Positions 23,763-35,292 of a stretch of DNA of 64,000 nt are shown here, in pieces; positions within the stretch are counted from its first letter, which is position 1, and every line of letters starts with the position of its first letter. Origin of the DNA: Triglochin maritima (Eukaryota > Streptophyta > Magnoliopsida > Alismatales > Juncaginaceae); the NCBI GenBank assembly GCA_963682175.1, contig OY821771.1, positions 14,259,001 to 14,323,000 of the forward strand, in the 5' to 3' direction. A model generated the notes under the pieces. That model saw only the letters and a program-made list of their open reading frames with translations, made no database searches and was not told where the DNA came from. The position numbers and the translations under genes were made by a program.

Positions 23763-23855
23763 TTTACAGCCATATTGACACCAACATTTTCCACTTGCCT
23801 TTCGGAGAGATGACGATCATGTTGCATAACGTCTTCCAGATTATGTGCATTCCAA

Positions 23856-24745
23856 TACATTCGTGATTAGGGGTGAGCGAAATTCGGTTCGGACCGAACC
23901 GGACCGAACTTTTTCGGTCCGATCTTCGGTCCGGGAGACCACGGGAATTCGGTCTTCGGTCTTCGGTCCGGTTCGGTCCGGTCAAAGACCGAAATTTTAA
24001 GGGTTAAATTTGGGTTTTGGACCGAACCGGACCGGACCGAACCAGACCGAACTGAATTTATTCGGTCCAGTCTTCCGAAAAGTTCGGTCTTCGGTCCGGT
24101 TCGGTTCGGTTCGGTCCGGTCTTGGACCGAAGCTCACCCCTATTCGTGATGAGAGGATCGTATGCCCTTGCAAGATATGTTGTAATAACAAGTGGGTGAT
24201 GTCATCGATGATGTCGTCATAAATGACTTTGCTTGTAATTACGAGCAGTGAGTTTTTAACGGGGAAAGTATTGCAAGTATGAGTGCCTAAGTAGTCGCTA
24301 TAATGACAGCATAACCAACATAGATTAAGTCAGAAGGGGATGACATTAACAACATAGAGGGAATAATACACAATGTAGTAGAAAGTGGTAATGTCACAGC
24401 CGATTCGTCAAGACCGGATATCACAAATATGTTGAGAAGTTTCTCGCCTACATAAAGGACGGAGATCAACCATTGTATCCCAGGTGCAAACCAGAATTGA
24501 CGAAATAATCCTTTGTCATCAAAGCGTTTCACTTAAAATGCCCAAATAGATGGTCGGACACTTTGTTTAAGTGGTTAGCGTACCAAGTAGAATTACTTTC
24601 AGATGTAGTTTGTTTGCCAAATGATACATATGAGACGAAGAAGTTGGTTGCAAACTTGGAATTTCATTATGAAAATATTTATGTTAAGAAGAATCATTGC
24701 ACGTTGTACTGGAAAGAGAATGAGAATGTTGACGGATAGTAATAA
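23856..24745 (+). pseudogene. CACTA TNP2 transposase N-terminal relic
   Basis: On either side of the hAT MITE, broken + frames read ERIVCPCKICCNNKW and then, after stops and shifts, VSLKMPK, ...DTLFKWL-like, VVCLPNDTYETKKL and YVKKNHCTLYWKENENVDG. These match the N-terminal region of TNP2-type transposases (CPCKxCxN and the LYWKE block). It covers a different part of the protein from the relic at 14541. No target duplication is visible. Confidence 0.75.
23868..24142. mobile_element. hAT MITE, 275 bp, with perfect 8-bp target duplication
   Basis: The terminal repeats are TAGGGGTGAGCGAAATTCGG and its near-complement ending GCTCACCCCTA. The target duplication TTCGTGAT is at 23860-23867 and 24143-24150. 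The interior is a fold-back of repeated GGTCCGGTTCGGT. It is inserted in the CACTA relic. Confidence 0.93.
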
Positions 24746-25049
24746 ACACCGACTGATAGATACCGTCAGTGAAATCTTGTTCTGTTATAGTGTCCCACAT
24801 GCATTCACTGGGACAAAAATCCACCAACCCACACGCCAGACACCGACGTCAAAAACCTATTTGGCTGCAGCAACCGGCATATGTTTTTGTGCAATTTTCT
24901 CGGACGCCAGAAGCCGACGTCAAAAACCTTTTTGATTGCAGCAAACAACGTCTGACTTTTTATGAAATTTTCCTGACGCCAACGTCAAGATCTTGTTTGA
25001 CCGCAACAAACGGCGGTTTTCCCGAACACCAAAAGCCCGAGCCTTTAGA
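24746..25049. repeat. Repeated GACGTCAAAAACC-type motifs, possible CACTA subterminal region
   Basis: Three or four units share ACGCCAGA(A)..CCGACGTCAAAAACC..TTTG..TGCAGCAA at roughly 65-75 bp spacing. Following a CACTA transposase relic, they could be its subterminal repeats. This is inference. Confidence 0.45.
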
Positions 25050-25057
25050 TAAAAAAA

Positions 25058-25608
25058 GGAAAAAATTCAAAATAATCAAAAAAATATAAAAAATTGGAAA
25101 AATATGCACTTCAGAAACTTAATTGGCAAAGTATGCACATTAAAAAACGGCACCACAGGTGCCGTTTTCATTAAGTAAAAACGGCACTGTAGATGCCGTT
25201 TTTACCCTTAATGAAAACGGCATCAGTGATGCGTTTTTACTTGGGCAAATGTTTTCTTGGTTTCAAGATGTCGTTTTTATTTAATACATGTTGAACTAGA
25301 AACGGGTCGGTCGAGGGTCTCACTAGTTCAACATGTTTAATACATGTCGTTTTTATTTAATACATGTTGAACGGGACCCCCGACCGACCCGTTTCTAGTT
25401 CAACATGTATTAAATAAAAACGACATCTCGAAACCAAGAAAAAATTTGCCCAAGTAAAAACGGCATCACTGATGCCGTTTTCATTAAGGGTAAAAACGGC
25501 ATCTACAGTGCCGTTTTTACTTAATGAAAACGGCACATGTGGTGCCGTTTTTCAATGGGCATACTTTTCCAATTTTTTATTTTTTTTTATTATTTTGAAA
25601 TTTTTTCC
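25058..25608. mobile_element. MULE-type fold-back element with six short hairpins
   Basis: The 551-bp palindrome begins GGAAAAAATTCAAAATAA and ends in the complement. TAAAAAAA lies on both sides (25050-25057, 25609-25616), a likely 8-9 bp target duplication in a low-complexity site. Each arm carries three hairpins of the type AACGGCATC..GATGCCGTT separated by TTCATTAAG-like linkers. A second inverted repeat (ACATGTTGAACTAGAAACGG) lies in the middle. The ends resemble those of the MULE at 35731 (GGAAAATTTTTCAAAATAAA). There is no coding sequence. Confidence 0.85.
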
Positions 25609-26500
25609 TAAAAAAAACTAAACCAACCCCACTTATAGTGCATGATAACATCAGGTTGACCGTCTACATCCATCACAAAATCTTAGTGCATTTCTCAGTG
25701 CCAGATATGCAAAGAGTTTAGGTTCAGTGCTCCATCACAAAATAATGAACTTAGGTGTGGGGTTCTTATTGGACTACTGGCAATAAACGGAAGACTTTGA
25801 TTTGTCAAATTTTGTGGAAAAAATAACTCCAACCACATCTTGTCCGCCAAGGAACACCATCATTATGGTCACTTTACATTTGATAATCGTGGTTTTTGGT
25901 GGAATGTCCGAGGTAATAGGGGCGGGTAAGACTTCGTGGCGTACGGAAATGACAAAATAGATAAGGTTTTAGTAGTGAAGAAATTGGACCATACGTAATT
26001 GATGACTAATCTAATGGCAACCAATTCGATGAAACTTGTAAATTTCTTAACCACCACTTTGACTATGTAACTAGCTTTACCATTGGCCCTTTTACTTGAC
26101 TTTTCGTTATTTTTTGTCACCCAAAATTTCCCACCGTACACTTTACTTTACTTGATTTAGTTGGTAAGTTCTTAATTTTGAATGAACTTATATCAAAAAT
26201 CAAATCTTGGTATAATGTTTTGAAAAAACAATTCTTACAATTTACCCGTACAACCACTTTTTAAATTTTAATTTAAAAAATAAATTAAAATTTACCAACA
26301 ACTACAATATTTTGTCCTTTATAAATAGACACTAATGTTGTTATAGTTCTAAGCAAATTACATTTCTCAAAGTTCTCCAACTTCTCTTATCATTTTCTTG
26401 TTTTAAATTTTGCCAAATACTTATTTTCCAGTAAATTACATATTTGGGAATTTCAGGAATAATTCTTCTTGTCCAAAATTTTCGACCCAAAATTCTCAAA
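25609..26500. other. Unassigned AT-rich stretch
   Basis: A CACTTATAGTG at about 25629 could be a CACTA end (CACTATAAGTG on the reverse strand) belonging to the relic on its left, but this is weak. No gene, LTR or terminal repeat is seen in the rest. Confidence 0.4.
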
Positions 26501-27275
26501 GGGTGTGTTTGGACGCGTAAATTTGCAAATTCCATAGAACTTTGAAACAACGAATTTGCAAATCCTGAAATTTCTAAATGACGTCATTTGTTTTCACATT
26601 GTTTGGGTAAGTATGTCATTTCGAGATGATAGGTGATGAATCTTGGGGAAGTGGTGGATCTCGATGGCGGTGAAACTCGACGAATGTAGTGAAATTCGGC
26701 GGGAGCGGAGGGGTAGAAGTGACAAGATGAAGTGTCAGGATTTTGGGTGGAATTTGGTATTAAGAATTAGGTTGAGATTTGTAAATTTCACCTAAAAATG
26801 TGGAATTTTGTTTTGCCATTTTTGTATGGAGTTGGAATTTTGGAGGGTGTGTTTAGATGCGTCATTCATACATGGAATTTCAAAATGTGTCATTTGTAAA
26901 TAAATTGGGTAGATTGAAGATTGGAATTTGTAAATTCCAAGTTGAATTTTGGAAATTTCAACCTCATATAAAAGTGACAAAACACAATTCCACATTTTAG
27001 GTGGAATTTACAAATCTCAACCTAATTCCCAACACCAAATCTCATCCCAAATCCCGACACCTCCTCTTACCACCTCTACCCCTCCACAGTCGTCGAACTT
27101 CACCACCTCCGTCGAGTTTCACCGCCATCGAGTTCTACCGCCTCCCCGAGATTCGTCACCTCTCATCTAGAAATGACATACTCAAATAAGGTGAAAACAA
27201 ATAACGCCATTTACAAATCCCAAGATTTGCAAATTTTGTCGTTTCAAAGTTCAATGGAATTTGAAACTGCACCCT
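26501..27275. mobile_element. Long fold-back MITE (PIF/Harbinger-like ends, tentative)
   Basis: Two arms of about 300-330 bp (26501-26830 and about 26950-27275) are reverse complements with moderate divergence. The ends are GGGTGTGTTTGGACGCG and its complement-like CTGCACCCT. Matching internal blocks include GAACTTTGAAAC, AACTCGACG and AATTAGGTTGAGATTTGTAAA. A further GGGTGTGTTTAGATGCG near 26845 suggests a related element in the loop. Flanks are AAA on both sides, too simple to prove a target duplication. No transposase. Confidence 0.75.
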
Positions 27276-27570
27276 AAATTTTCAGTTTAATCCCAACACT
27301 TTATCCAATTCCAGTTTCCCAACTCAAAAGTCTACAAAATTTTCAATTTGATCCTAGTCTTCTATCCAACCACAGTTATCAATTATTGGGTGGACTTGTA
27401 AAACTGGTTTATTGGATCTTTGTTCTAGTTTAATTTTATATTGGTCAGGTAAACCTGCAAACTCTACTAATTGCGTTTGTGCACTTTAATAAATCAGTTT
27501 TACAAGTGCGCCCAAGCAAAAAAACTCATTGATTTATGTATGCAGTAGTGTTCGGTTTTTTGTAGCTATC
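27276..27570. other. Unassigned intergenic sequence
   Basis: AT-rich sequence between two MITEs. I see nothing in it. Confidence 0.5.
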
Positions 27571-27578
27571 CTAAAAGG

Positions 27579-28045
27579 TAGGGGTGTAAACGGGGTGGGT
27601 AATACCCGTATACCCGGTCACCCGCCCCGGGTGGGTACGGGTATGGGTACAAAAATCCATACCCGTTTAAAAATTCAAACCCGTATACCCGTATCCGTTT
27701 ACCCGGTTAATAAACGGATCGGGTACGGGTATACGCATTACCCGTACCCGTATACCCGTTAAGATATATTATATTATATATATAATATTTTGTTTAATAT
27801 TTTTTAATATTTTATATGTTATATATTATATATTTTTTATATATAATATATATTTTATATAATATATATTATATTTTTATATATTATATATTATACCCGC
27901 TATACCCGTTTACCCGCCCCGTACCCGCTAACTTAACGGGTACGGGTATATATGTTTTTTGCCGGGTATATACCCGTACCCGTACCCGCTAATTTAGCCA
28001 GGTACGGGTACGGGTAGGGGCATACCCGACCCGTTTACACCCCTA
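27579..28045. mobile_element. hAT MITE, 467 bp, with perfect 8-bp target duplication
   Basis: The terminal repeats are TAGGGGTGTAAACGGG and CCCGTTTACACCCCTA. The target duplication CTAAAAGG is at 27571-27578 and 28046-28053. The interior is GGGTACGGGTATACCCG repeats around an AT-rich core. Confidence 0.95.
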
Positions 28046-28053
28046 CTAAAAGG

Positions 28054-28679
28054 AAATACAAAATTCAAAAACGAACTTTGCATCTTTTCACAATTTTGGA
28101 AAATTTAATAGATTTATTTGTTCAAATGCTTTCTACGGAATCACAAATATGTGAAAAAAAGTATTATAGGAAATGCAGTTCACAGATCCTGGCCCACTTG
28201 AACATCTTATTGTTCGATGAGTCTGAACCGTAAAATGCATAACCTATCAATACTGGTGCAATATAAGCTGGTTGTTGACAATAGCATGGAACTATGCCTT
28301 ACTATCATCCAAAAATATGAAAGCACAATTGGTTGATTTTTTTTATATACTACATAGGAAGTGTTCAAAGTTGAAAACCATTTGCATGACCACTAGGTTT
28401 TCTTTTTCCTATTACTGATAAAAATGTGATGTATATTATAGTGCATCCTCCACCTAACAAAAACTATCATCATTACATTTTAGGGAGACATCTACAGGTT
28501 ATTGACTAGCAAGTTGATATTGGTTCTCAATCTATTGCAGCTGGCAGGCTGTAGCTTCATGGATATGGGATGCACAATATGAAACAAGTGGTATCAATGG
28601 CATTCGATGTGAAAAGAATCACAGAGTTATTCAACCATTATTGCAATACATCTTCTATGCCTTAGTTTTGAATTATGTA
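28054..28679. other. Unassigned sequence left of the copia relic
   Basis: No confident gene. A + frame near 28545-28640 reads QAVASWIWDAQYETSGING without a recognised family. It may be host or copia 3' flank. Confidence 0.4.
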
Positions 28680-29257
28680 CTTGGTTCGAATTCATTATTA
28701 TTGGACTGGACCCGTATATACTTAGGCCCACTAACTCATCTGTCTGTATATAGTGGGCCAACAATGTTTATAACCTTTTGAATCATTCTCTTCAACAATC
28801 ATTCAAATCAAACAACCGTTTTAACTACTTTTCTATTTTCCTTCTCTGCCTTCCTTTCTGCACAGTACAGAGAAATTGATTCTTCTCCTCCATCCAATCA
28901 CACCTCGCAACATGGAATGCACTTGAGGTGTATTAGAGCATTGATCTAAACTTATTCCCACAAATCATCATTTGAATCTTGAAGAAATCTGCAATCTTGG
29001 AGGAAGAAATCACGGACCAAGATGGAAGACGATCAAGATCAAAGGTTAAGTCAGAATGCTAGGATTACTGTTGTTGAAAGGCAGAATCAACACATTTCAA
29101 ATCCATATTATCTAAGTAATTCAGATAATACAGGTATGATCCTGGTGTTCGAGGTTCTTAATGGATATAATTCTCTACATGGTCTAGGGCTATGAGATTA
29201 TCACTAAATGCTAAGAACAAAGTGGATTTTGTCACTAGAACCCTTAAGAAACTATCT
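28680..29257 (+). pseudogene. Ty1/copia 5' segment (LTR end, leader, gag start), left copy
   Basis: From about 28799 this is a close duplicate of 30634-31098. The gag ATG is at 29022 (MEDDQDQRLSQNARITVVER), followed by NPYYLSNSDNTGMILV, the Retrotran_gag_3 signature of copia Gag. In-frame stops follow. A 17-bp deletion relative to the right copy removes most of the primer-binding site near 28930. It ends abruptly at the LTR at 29258. The left limit of the copia LTR is uncertain. Confidence 0.8.
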
Positions 29258-30633
29258 TGATGTGTTTGTTTTAAATACCACAAGTGCACGGCGTCGGTGA
29301 AGACGTGGTAAATACGGGTCGATCCACAGGGAGGTGTGTCGACTCTAGTTCGTTCGAAAGCAAGTGGGAAAAAGAGGAAGAAGAAGTGATTACACTAAAC
29401 TAAACTAAACTAGTAAGTAACAAATGCAAAGAAGACAACTAGCAATGGATTAAAACTAAACTAAGATAACTTAATAACTATGCTGGAAATCAGGGAGAGA
29501 AACCCCTGAGGGGTTGAGTGAGCGTACACATGCAATAAGACGATGAAGAATGCATTCAATGGGCACAAATGTAGGTTTTATTTTCATGCATAGGAAGTGT
29601 CTAATGGATATGACAAAACCTATCAATCCAATCACTAACCTAGTTGATTAACATTCACATACACAAGTTGGTTATTTCAGAACCTAAAGAAGCATGGAAG
29701 GTGTCTAATAGTTGTGACAAAACCCATCAAGTGAAGTGTTCTACTCTAAACAAGCAAGCATACATTTACATTTATCAACACATTTCAAAATAAAGTATTC
29801 ATTTCCATTCTATAATGCATGTATAAACATCATCTCCACCCCCAAATGGGGATGAAACTACTCACTATTCATTCTAACTATTATATTAAGAGAGAAAAAC
29901 ATGTTAACTACGCCTTCTAAATTTAATGAAAGGAAACTAAGCTAAGCATGCAATAAACACAAAAGAGACAACATAACAAAGAAAAATTTATTTAACTTCA
30001 GACTCACAATACAAATAGCATCTCTCCACTTGAGTTTTTGCTCCAAGGCTTGACTCTAAGTAGAGAGATTAGCCACCAAGTATGTAGTAAATACAAAGGA
30101 GGAGGAAAAGTTCTATTTATAGTCATAGAAAAAGTTAACCGGGGACTAATAAAACATTCTAAGAATAGACATAAACATATAACTCATATCCACAAGAAAT
30201 CGGGTCGGATTCTGAGAAAAATGGATTGTTAATTGGCGGTCACTTTTTCTCAGATCGGACCCATTTTTGCATATCTTCTTTATTTATTCAATTAGTAACG
30301 TGAGGTGCACTTGGGTCGGTTATTGGAGTCTAGGTACAAATCTAATTGTCAAAATACTACTTATGATGGTGCGGGGTTTCTCAGTTTGCTATTTAATCCT
30401 TTCGAGCTTACGTCCAGGTCCCCCCCTCTTGCAGATGCGTCCTTGTGTATGACTGAGAGGTCCATTTTGCCTCATTTAAGTTCTTTCTTCTTACGTTTCT
30501 GTCCGTTTTCTCTTCCATTTTCTTCTTTATTACCTAATACCTGACATATAACAACAAACACTCGAGTAGCACAATATTGCGGTAAAATTAAGGATATATA
30601 ACATGAATATGATGCATGATATGCTACTAATCA
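29258..30633 (-). mobile_element. Athila/Tat-type LTR, copy B, at a non-collinear junction
   Basis: Blocks in order match the other copies: AAGTGCACGG..., ...TACGGGTCGATCCACAGGGAGG, CTCCACCCCCAAATGGGGATG, GTAGCATCTCTCCAC and TCTATTTATAGTC. It begins TGATGTGTTTG and ends ACTAATCA. The flanks TATCT and AATTA do not match, and the copia sequence on its two sides is duplicated rather than continuous. Confidence 0.82.
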
Positions 30634-31658
30634 AATTAATCAACCGTTTTAACTACTTTTCTCTTTTTCTTCTTTACCTTCCTTTCTGCTCAGTTCAGAG
30701 CAATTTATTCTTCTCCTTTATCCAATCACACCTCCCAACATGGAATCCACTTGAGGTGTCCTAATTTCTACGTGGTATTAGAGCATTGATCTAAACTTAT
30801 TCCCACAAATCATCATTTGAATCTTGAAGAAATCTGCAATCTTGGAGGAAGAAATCACGGACCAAGATGGAAGACGATCAAGATCAAAGGTTAAGTCAGA
30901 ATGCTAGGATTACTGTTGTTGAAAGGCAGAATCAACACATTTCAAATCCATATTATCTAAGTAATTCAGATAATACATATATAATCCTTGTGTCCAAGGT
31001 TCTTAATGGAGATAATTCTCTACATGGTCTAGGGCTATGAGATTATCACTAAATGCCAAGAACAAACTGGATTTTGTCACTAGAACCCTTAAGAGACCAT
31101 CTGAATACATTGCTCCTGTTGAGTATGAGATATGGAAAATATGCAATGATGTGGTGGTTAAATTGATCTTGCATTCCATATCAAAATTTGGTTAATAGTG
31201 TGATATACTATGATAATACTTTTACTATATCGAAAGATCTAAAGGAAAGATTCATTCAGTCAAGTGGTTCTAGATTGTTTCAATTAAAGAAGCAAATTGC
31301 TGATATGACTCGGGATAATCAATATGTATCCACTTCAACAATCTGAAAGAATTGTGGGAGGAGTTGTCTGCATATGATCACAATCCTATTTGTACCTGTG
31401 GTGGTTGTAAATGTGTGATTTTAAGGCTATTTTAAGAAAGAACAACAAGATAGGACCTTACAATTTGTGTTACGATTAAATGAATCATACTCTGCCATTA
31501 GAGGTTAGATTCTACTATCAACCCCTTCCTAGTGTCAGCAAGGCATATTCTCTTATAACTCTAGAAGTGAAGCTAAGATAGATTGAAGTTGTTTAAATCA
31601 CTTCCAAGAAAGCACAACACTCATGGTAGGCAAGCAGAACAATCTTGGGCAATGACGC
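30634..31658 (+). pseudogene. Ty1/copia LTR end, PBS and gag, right copy
   Basis: Leader and gag start (ATG 30867) duplicate 28799-29257. Downstream, broken frames give the UBN2-type Gag body: FQLKKQIADMTRDNQ, NNLKELWEELSAYDHNPICT, then RLNESYSAIRG. Stops and small shifts show it is dead. It is interrupted at 31659 by a solo LTR and picks up again at 35293. Confidence 0.85.
30773..30784 (+). promoter_or_regulatory. Copia primer-binding site (initiator tRNA-Met type)
   Basis: TGGTATTAGAGC differs by one C>T from the canonical copia PBS TGGTATCAGAGC. It follows the LTR end (CTAATTTCTACG) and precedes gag by about 80 bp, as expected. Confidence 0.8.
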
Positions 31659-33098
31659 TGTAACGTCCCTAAAACAGCGGAAAATTGAAAACAACATTTC
31701 AAGAGATAAGACTAGAGTGAAAAGGGAAGTTACTTGTAGAATACTCAGAATAGGTGCACCATTACAAGAAGGATTCAAAATCTGACTACATCAAGGAAGA
31801 CGAAAAGACATAATATATATAAAGACAACATTAAGATAAGACTGGAGGATCCGGTCCAGTGTACTCTCATCCTCTGTTGCCACCCACTCAGCATCTAACG
31901 AGGCCCTGAAATGCAACATGATAAAATTCCTGAGCTTTCATAACGAAAACTTCTTATATATATAAGAATATACCACAAAATGAACCTATCATAGTATCAC
32001 ATGGTATGATGATAAGAACATGAAAAACCTTCCCTAGTAGTGGAAAATAAGGACAGTGGTTCCACTAACAACATCGGGTCTCCCAATGAGACCTACCGCA
32101 GACACACGCGGTCTTATGGAGAGTACGCGACGCATCCCCACTCACGACTATACTAATCATAAAGGTTTGATGAGGGTCGCACATACTTCAACGTCATAGA
32201 TATAGATCTGATCTCGTGGACAACAATGCCACATCTGCCAGAGTCATTGCTTTGGTCAGTCATACTCGTCGGGTCGTGCCACAGCTGGGATATCATATCC
32301 GTCGGAATAATCTTCGGGCGGTCATCTCGCTTAATGGAGCTGTGGAACACAATGCATTGGGATCCGTGATACCTCAGGTCTACTACATAGGGTTACTCAA
32401 TGAAATGCAATATGTCACATGAAAAACAATAAAACTCAAAGATGATACGTGCAACAAAATGCAACAGCTTTGTCCCTTCGTCCAGAAGTCCAGTCCCTTT
32501 GAGACTCGACAAAACATGCGGCCACCCGACCACCCTTGCACGGACAGCTGGCTAGCCCGACGTCCGGCAGGGATAGGGCACTCTGGTGGCCCACCAGCCT
32601 CCGCTCATCGTCGGCGAGGCCTCCGGCCAGCCGACGGCGAGACACCCCTCACACTTAGTGTGAGTTAAAATGTAATCTTGGCATACCTTTTGAGTTCGTC
32701 TGAGCTCCGACCGTCGCGGGCAGCCACCCTCCCAGCAGCCACGCACCTCCGGTCAGCCACCAAGCACCTCTGATGGCCTCCTCACCGGAAGAGCCTTCAC
32801 CTCCTCTTCGTCGTTCAGCACTCCGGCAGCCTCCCCAGTAGCACCTCCGGTAGTGGAGGAGGAGAAGGAGAGGAGATGTGGGTTTGGAGTTGGGTTGAGA
32901 TAGAAGTGTAGAGGGATGTGTGTTGTGTTTGTTTTTCTTCAAAACCAAACTCACACCAACCAAGGCATGCAAGCCCATACCCCCACATGCCTCTCCAAGT
33001 CAAAGTCAAAACGTGCTTCACAAGTCACAGAAAGTCAATAGTTTAAACCCTTCCACCAAGCAAACCCAAGCCATAAAAAATAGGATTAGGACATAACA
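31659..33098 (-). mobile_element. Chromovirus (Tekay-like) solo LTR in copia gag
   Basis: It starts TGTAACGTCCC and ends GGACATAACA. It is the same type as the LTR at 62199-63813 and the truncated LTR at 5880-6914: it shares a GGGATCCGTGATACCTCAGG block, GC-rich CTCCGGCC stretches and matching end types. Minus-strand sense follows from the 62199 copy, which adjoins its coding region. No perfect 5-bp duplication was found (GACGC versus GGCGA). Confidence 0.8.
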
Positions 33099-33112
33099 GG
33101 CGAAGTCAGCAT

Positions 33113-35292
33113 TGAAAGGAATGTGTTCTAAAAGTTTTACTTTTATATGTCAATTGTTATGAATTGAATGTGCAAGCATTTGTTCCTTGATTACTATATT
33201 CGTCTTTTGGAAGTATTAAGGAAGAGACTCTTGGTCCTTAACCGTAGAGCTCTAAAATGTAATGGTTTAACATAAATCAAAAGTTAGTCACAATCATGGT
33301 AATTAACATGAAACATTAATTACCGAAATAAGATTGTCACGTTGGTCATCGATTATTGTAGCTCTACAAATATTTGACGACACGAGTATATAAAAGAGGA
33401 AAAGATTACTTTTATATATTGAATAGACCTAACAAGTAAAACATTATGGGATTGTGTTATGTGTCATTAAAATCTTTTACTGTGTCTTGGATCATAAGAT
33501 ATGAAACTTATATCTTTTCACATAAAGGGTGTTTAATTTAATTATTGTCAAAAGCTATCAACGATTATAGTGATAAAGAAATAGTTGGTTGAACATGACT
33601 CATGCTGGAAAAGATAACTAGTCAAAAGATTATCATTATCCTTCTTAATTGAGTGATGATATTAGTGAGCCCCTTGATAAAACAAAATTATAATGTGCAC
33701 ACAGTGACTTGAGTTAAGTTACATAGTTATAATTAGCTTAAAGAGATCAAGAAATAAATATAATACAAAGGTGACACGTTTCTACTTTGTATATATTCTT
33801 AATATCATGAGGCAAGGGATAGACACAAGTGATGCACTTACATTACTAAATGGACCGTGTTTAGTTCGAGTGGAACATGACATCTAGGCTAATTGGGTGT
33901 AGCTAGATACCGCTTATAGTTTGGATATTGAGTGTTTATATCACTGTCAATTTAGCTTAGATCCTCTTATAGGTCACACCACACAATTGGGAAACAAGGA
34001 ACTTGTTTTGAGTTCATATGATGTGTCGGGTTTCATGTGAAAAGGGACACATGTGGTGAATCAATAAAATCAATATGTCACGAAAATTGACATAATTAGA
34101 ATCATGAATAAATTCATATAAGATGTATATATTATGGGGTGTAATAATTTAACATTACATAGGATAATATATTACATGACATATGTATTTGCTAAAACCC
34201 CCAAAAGATCAAAAATTGTTGGAGATAAATCCCAAATTTGACAAAGGCAAAATCAGGGTCAAAACGGTAGACCATTTTGAGTTCGGTCGACCGGGTCCTT
34301 AGGGACGGTCCACCGGACAAGGATCAGAACGCGCGGGTTGAGCGAAATTACCAGTACGTGTCGTGATATTGGGATCAGTCGACCGGGCGTCAGTACACGG
34401 TAGACCGAAAATATCCAGGAGTTTTCTTGGTGATATAACGGTCCACCAGTACAAGGACACGGTCGACTGAAATTTTGCCATGAGAAATTTTGATAAGTAA
34501 ACGGTCGACCGGAGGGAGACGTGGTTCGACCTAAATTTTCCAGGGAAATTTTCTCGTGAATATTCGGTTGACCGTCTGGCTCACGGTCCGACCGAACTTA
34601 TAAAAACTTAACTGTTCGGTCGCCCGAGTGGAAATTTCGGTCGACCATTCGGTACGGTTTTGCTTGAATTATTAAGAGAATAATTCAGGTCATGGGCTGG
34701 ATTAATTTCATACTTCGTCAAACGGTTTTGAGGATGATTATGTGACAAATTGCGATTGGTTTGTGGGTGAGAAAAAACAAAAGATCATGGCTAGAGAATA
34801 ATTCATGACATGGGTGATTTGTGAGGGTATAAATAGGACCTCTCACCCTGCTTGTTTCATAAGTGTTAATGCAAATTTTCTCTCTCCCTAATCTCTCCAC
34901 TAATCACCATGAAATTCTCTTAATTAATCAGAGCTTTTGGAGATCAAATCTCGTGGAGCTTTGGAGGGTTATTAGTTTGATTTTAAGCTTGATTTAGAGA
35001 TTGAATTGGCTAGCTCGTTTCTCTCTAATCTTGTTTAAAGTTTGGAGAACACTTGGAGGCAAATCGGCAGGCGATTTGACGGGCAACGGAACTTTTGTTC
35101 TTCGAAAACATTTTAGAGAATCTTTGGGTATGATCTTGTCTAAGTGATTTATTTTAATATATGTAGGATTGCATGATAGTAGAATAAACACAAAACAATG
35201 TACATAAAATTGCTGAAAATATGAAATCGATCATGTATGTTTGTTTTAAAATTTTCAAAATATACACATACACAGAGACACTAAATCCTACA
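33113..35292 (+). mobile_element. Solo LTR, 2.18 kb, perfect 5-bp target duplication
   Basis: The ends are TGAAAGGAATG and AAATCCTACA; the target duplication AGCAT is at 33108-33112 and 35293-35297. It is the sister of 21585-23762. A TATA-like GGGTATAAATAGG lies at about 34825. It sits 14 bp right of the chromovirus solo LTR, within copia gag. Confidence 0.93.
34262..34660. repeat. Cluster of paired CGGTNNACCG palindromes in solo LTR
   Basis: Pairs include CGGTCGACCG with CGGTCCACCG (22 bp apart), CAGTCGACCG with CGGTAGACCG (22), CGGTCCACCA with CGGTCGACTG (21) and CGGTCGCCCG with CGGTCGACCA (21). Several half-sites are diverged. The position upstream of the TATA-like box matches the sister LTR. 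Confidence 0.85.

Larger units (their letters stand above)
20999..23774. mobile_element. hAT MITE inserted in the PMD relic, itself split by a solo LTR
   Basis: It begins TAGGGTTGTAAACGGG and ends CATTTACAGCCATA, a degenerate inverted copy. The flanking 8-bp target duplication is CTGACACC (20991-20998) versus TTGACACC (23775-23782), one mismatch. The interior is the GGGTCGGGT / CGGGCGGGT type common in plant hAT MITEs. Removing the LTR at 21585-23762 leaves an element of about 600 bp. Confidence 0.85.
20010..23855 (+). pseudogene. Decayed PMD gene of a MULE, split by nested insertions
   Basis: The left terminal motif ACTACTTAAATCACCC, with ATTACCATTTTGCCC, matches the MULE end at about 7900. 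Exon 1 is 20150-20203 (MSRRPGKDPADAPVYSNL), followed by a hairpin-bearing intron. The main exon has GESIPLRIVHSLADESGPRH, KGRGGRFVIGDSCSCTADAR, RAQKKKRVEDNSWIV and GGPLDGSVI, all close to the PMD protein at 12113-13444. It stops at FVERWQPDT (20998), is interrupted by a hAT MITE plus a solo LTR, and resumes at 23775 with TNIFHLPFGEMTIMLHNVFQ. In-frame stops and frameshifts are frequent. It breaks off near 23855 against CACTA sequence. Confidence 0.85.

Noticed and set aside
24010..24222. Frame with repeated NRTGPNQTE units
   Set aside because: Translation of the GGTCCGGTTCGGT repeats of a hAT MITE.
32436..33021. Pro/Arg/Gly-rich frames on both strands
   Set aside because: Inside the chromovirus solo LTR; the bias follows GC-rich LTR composition.
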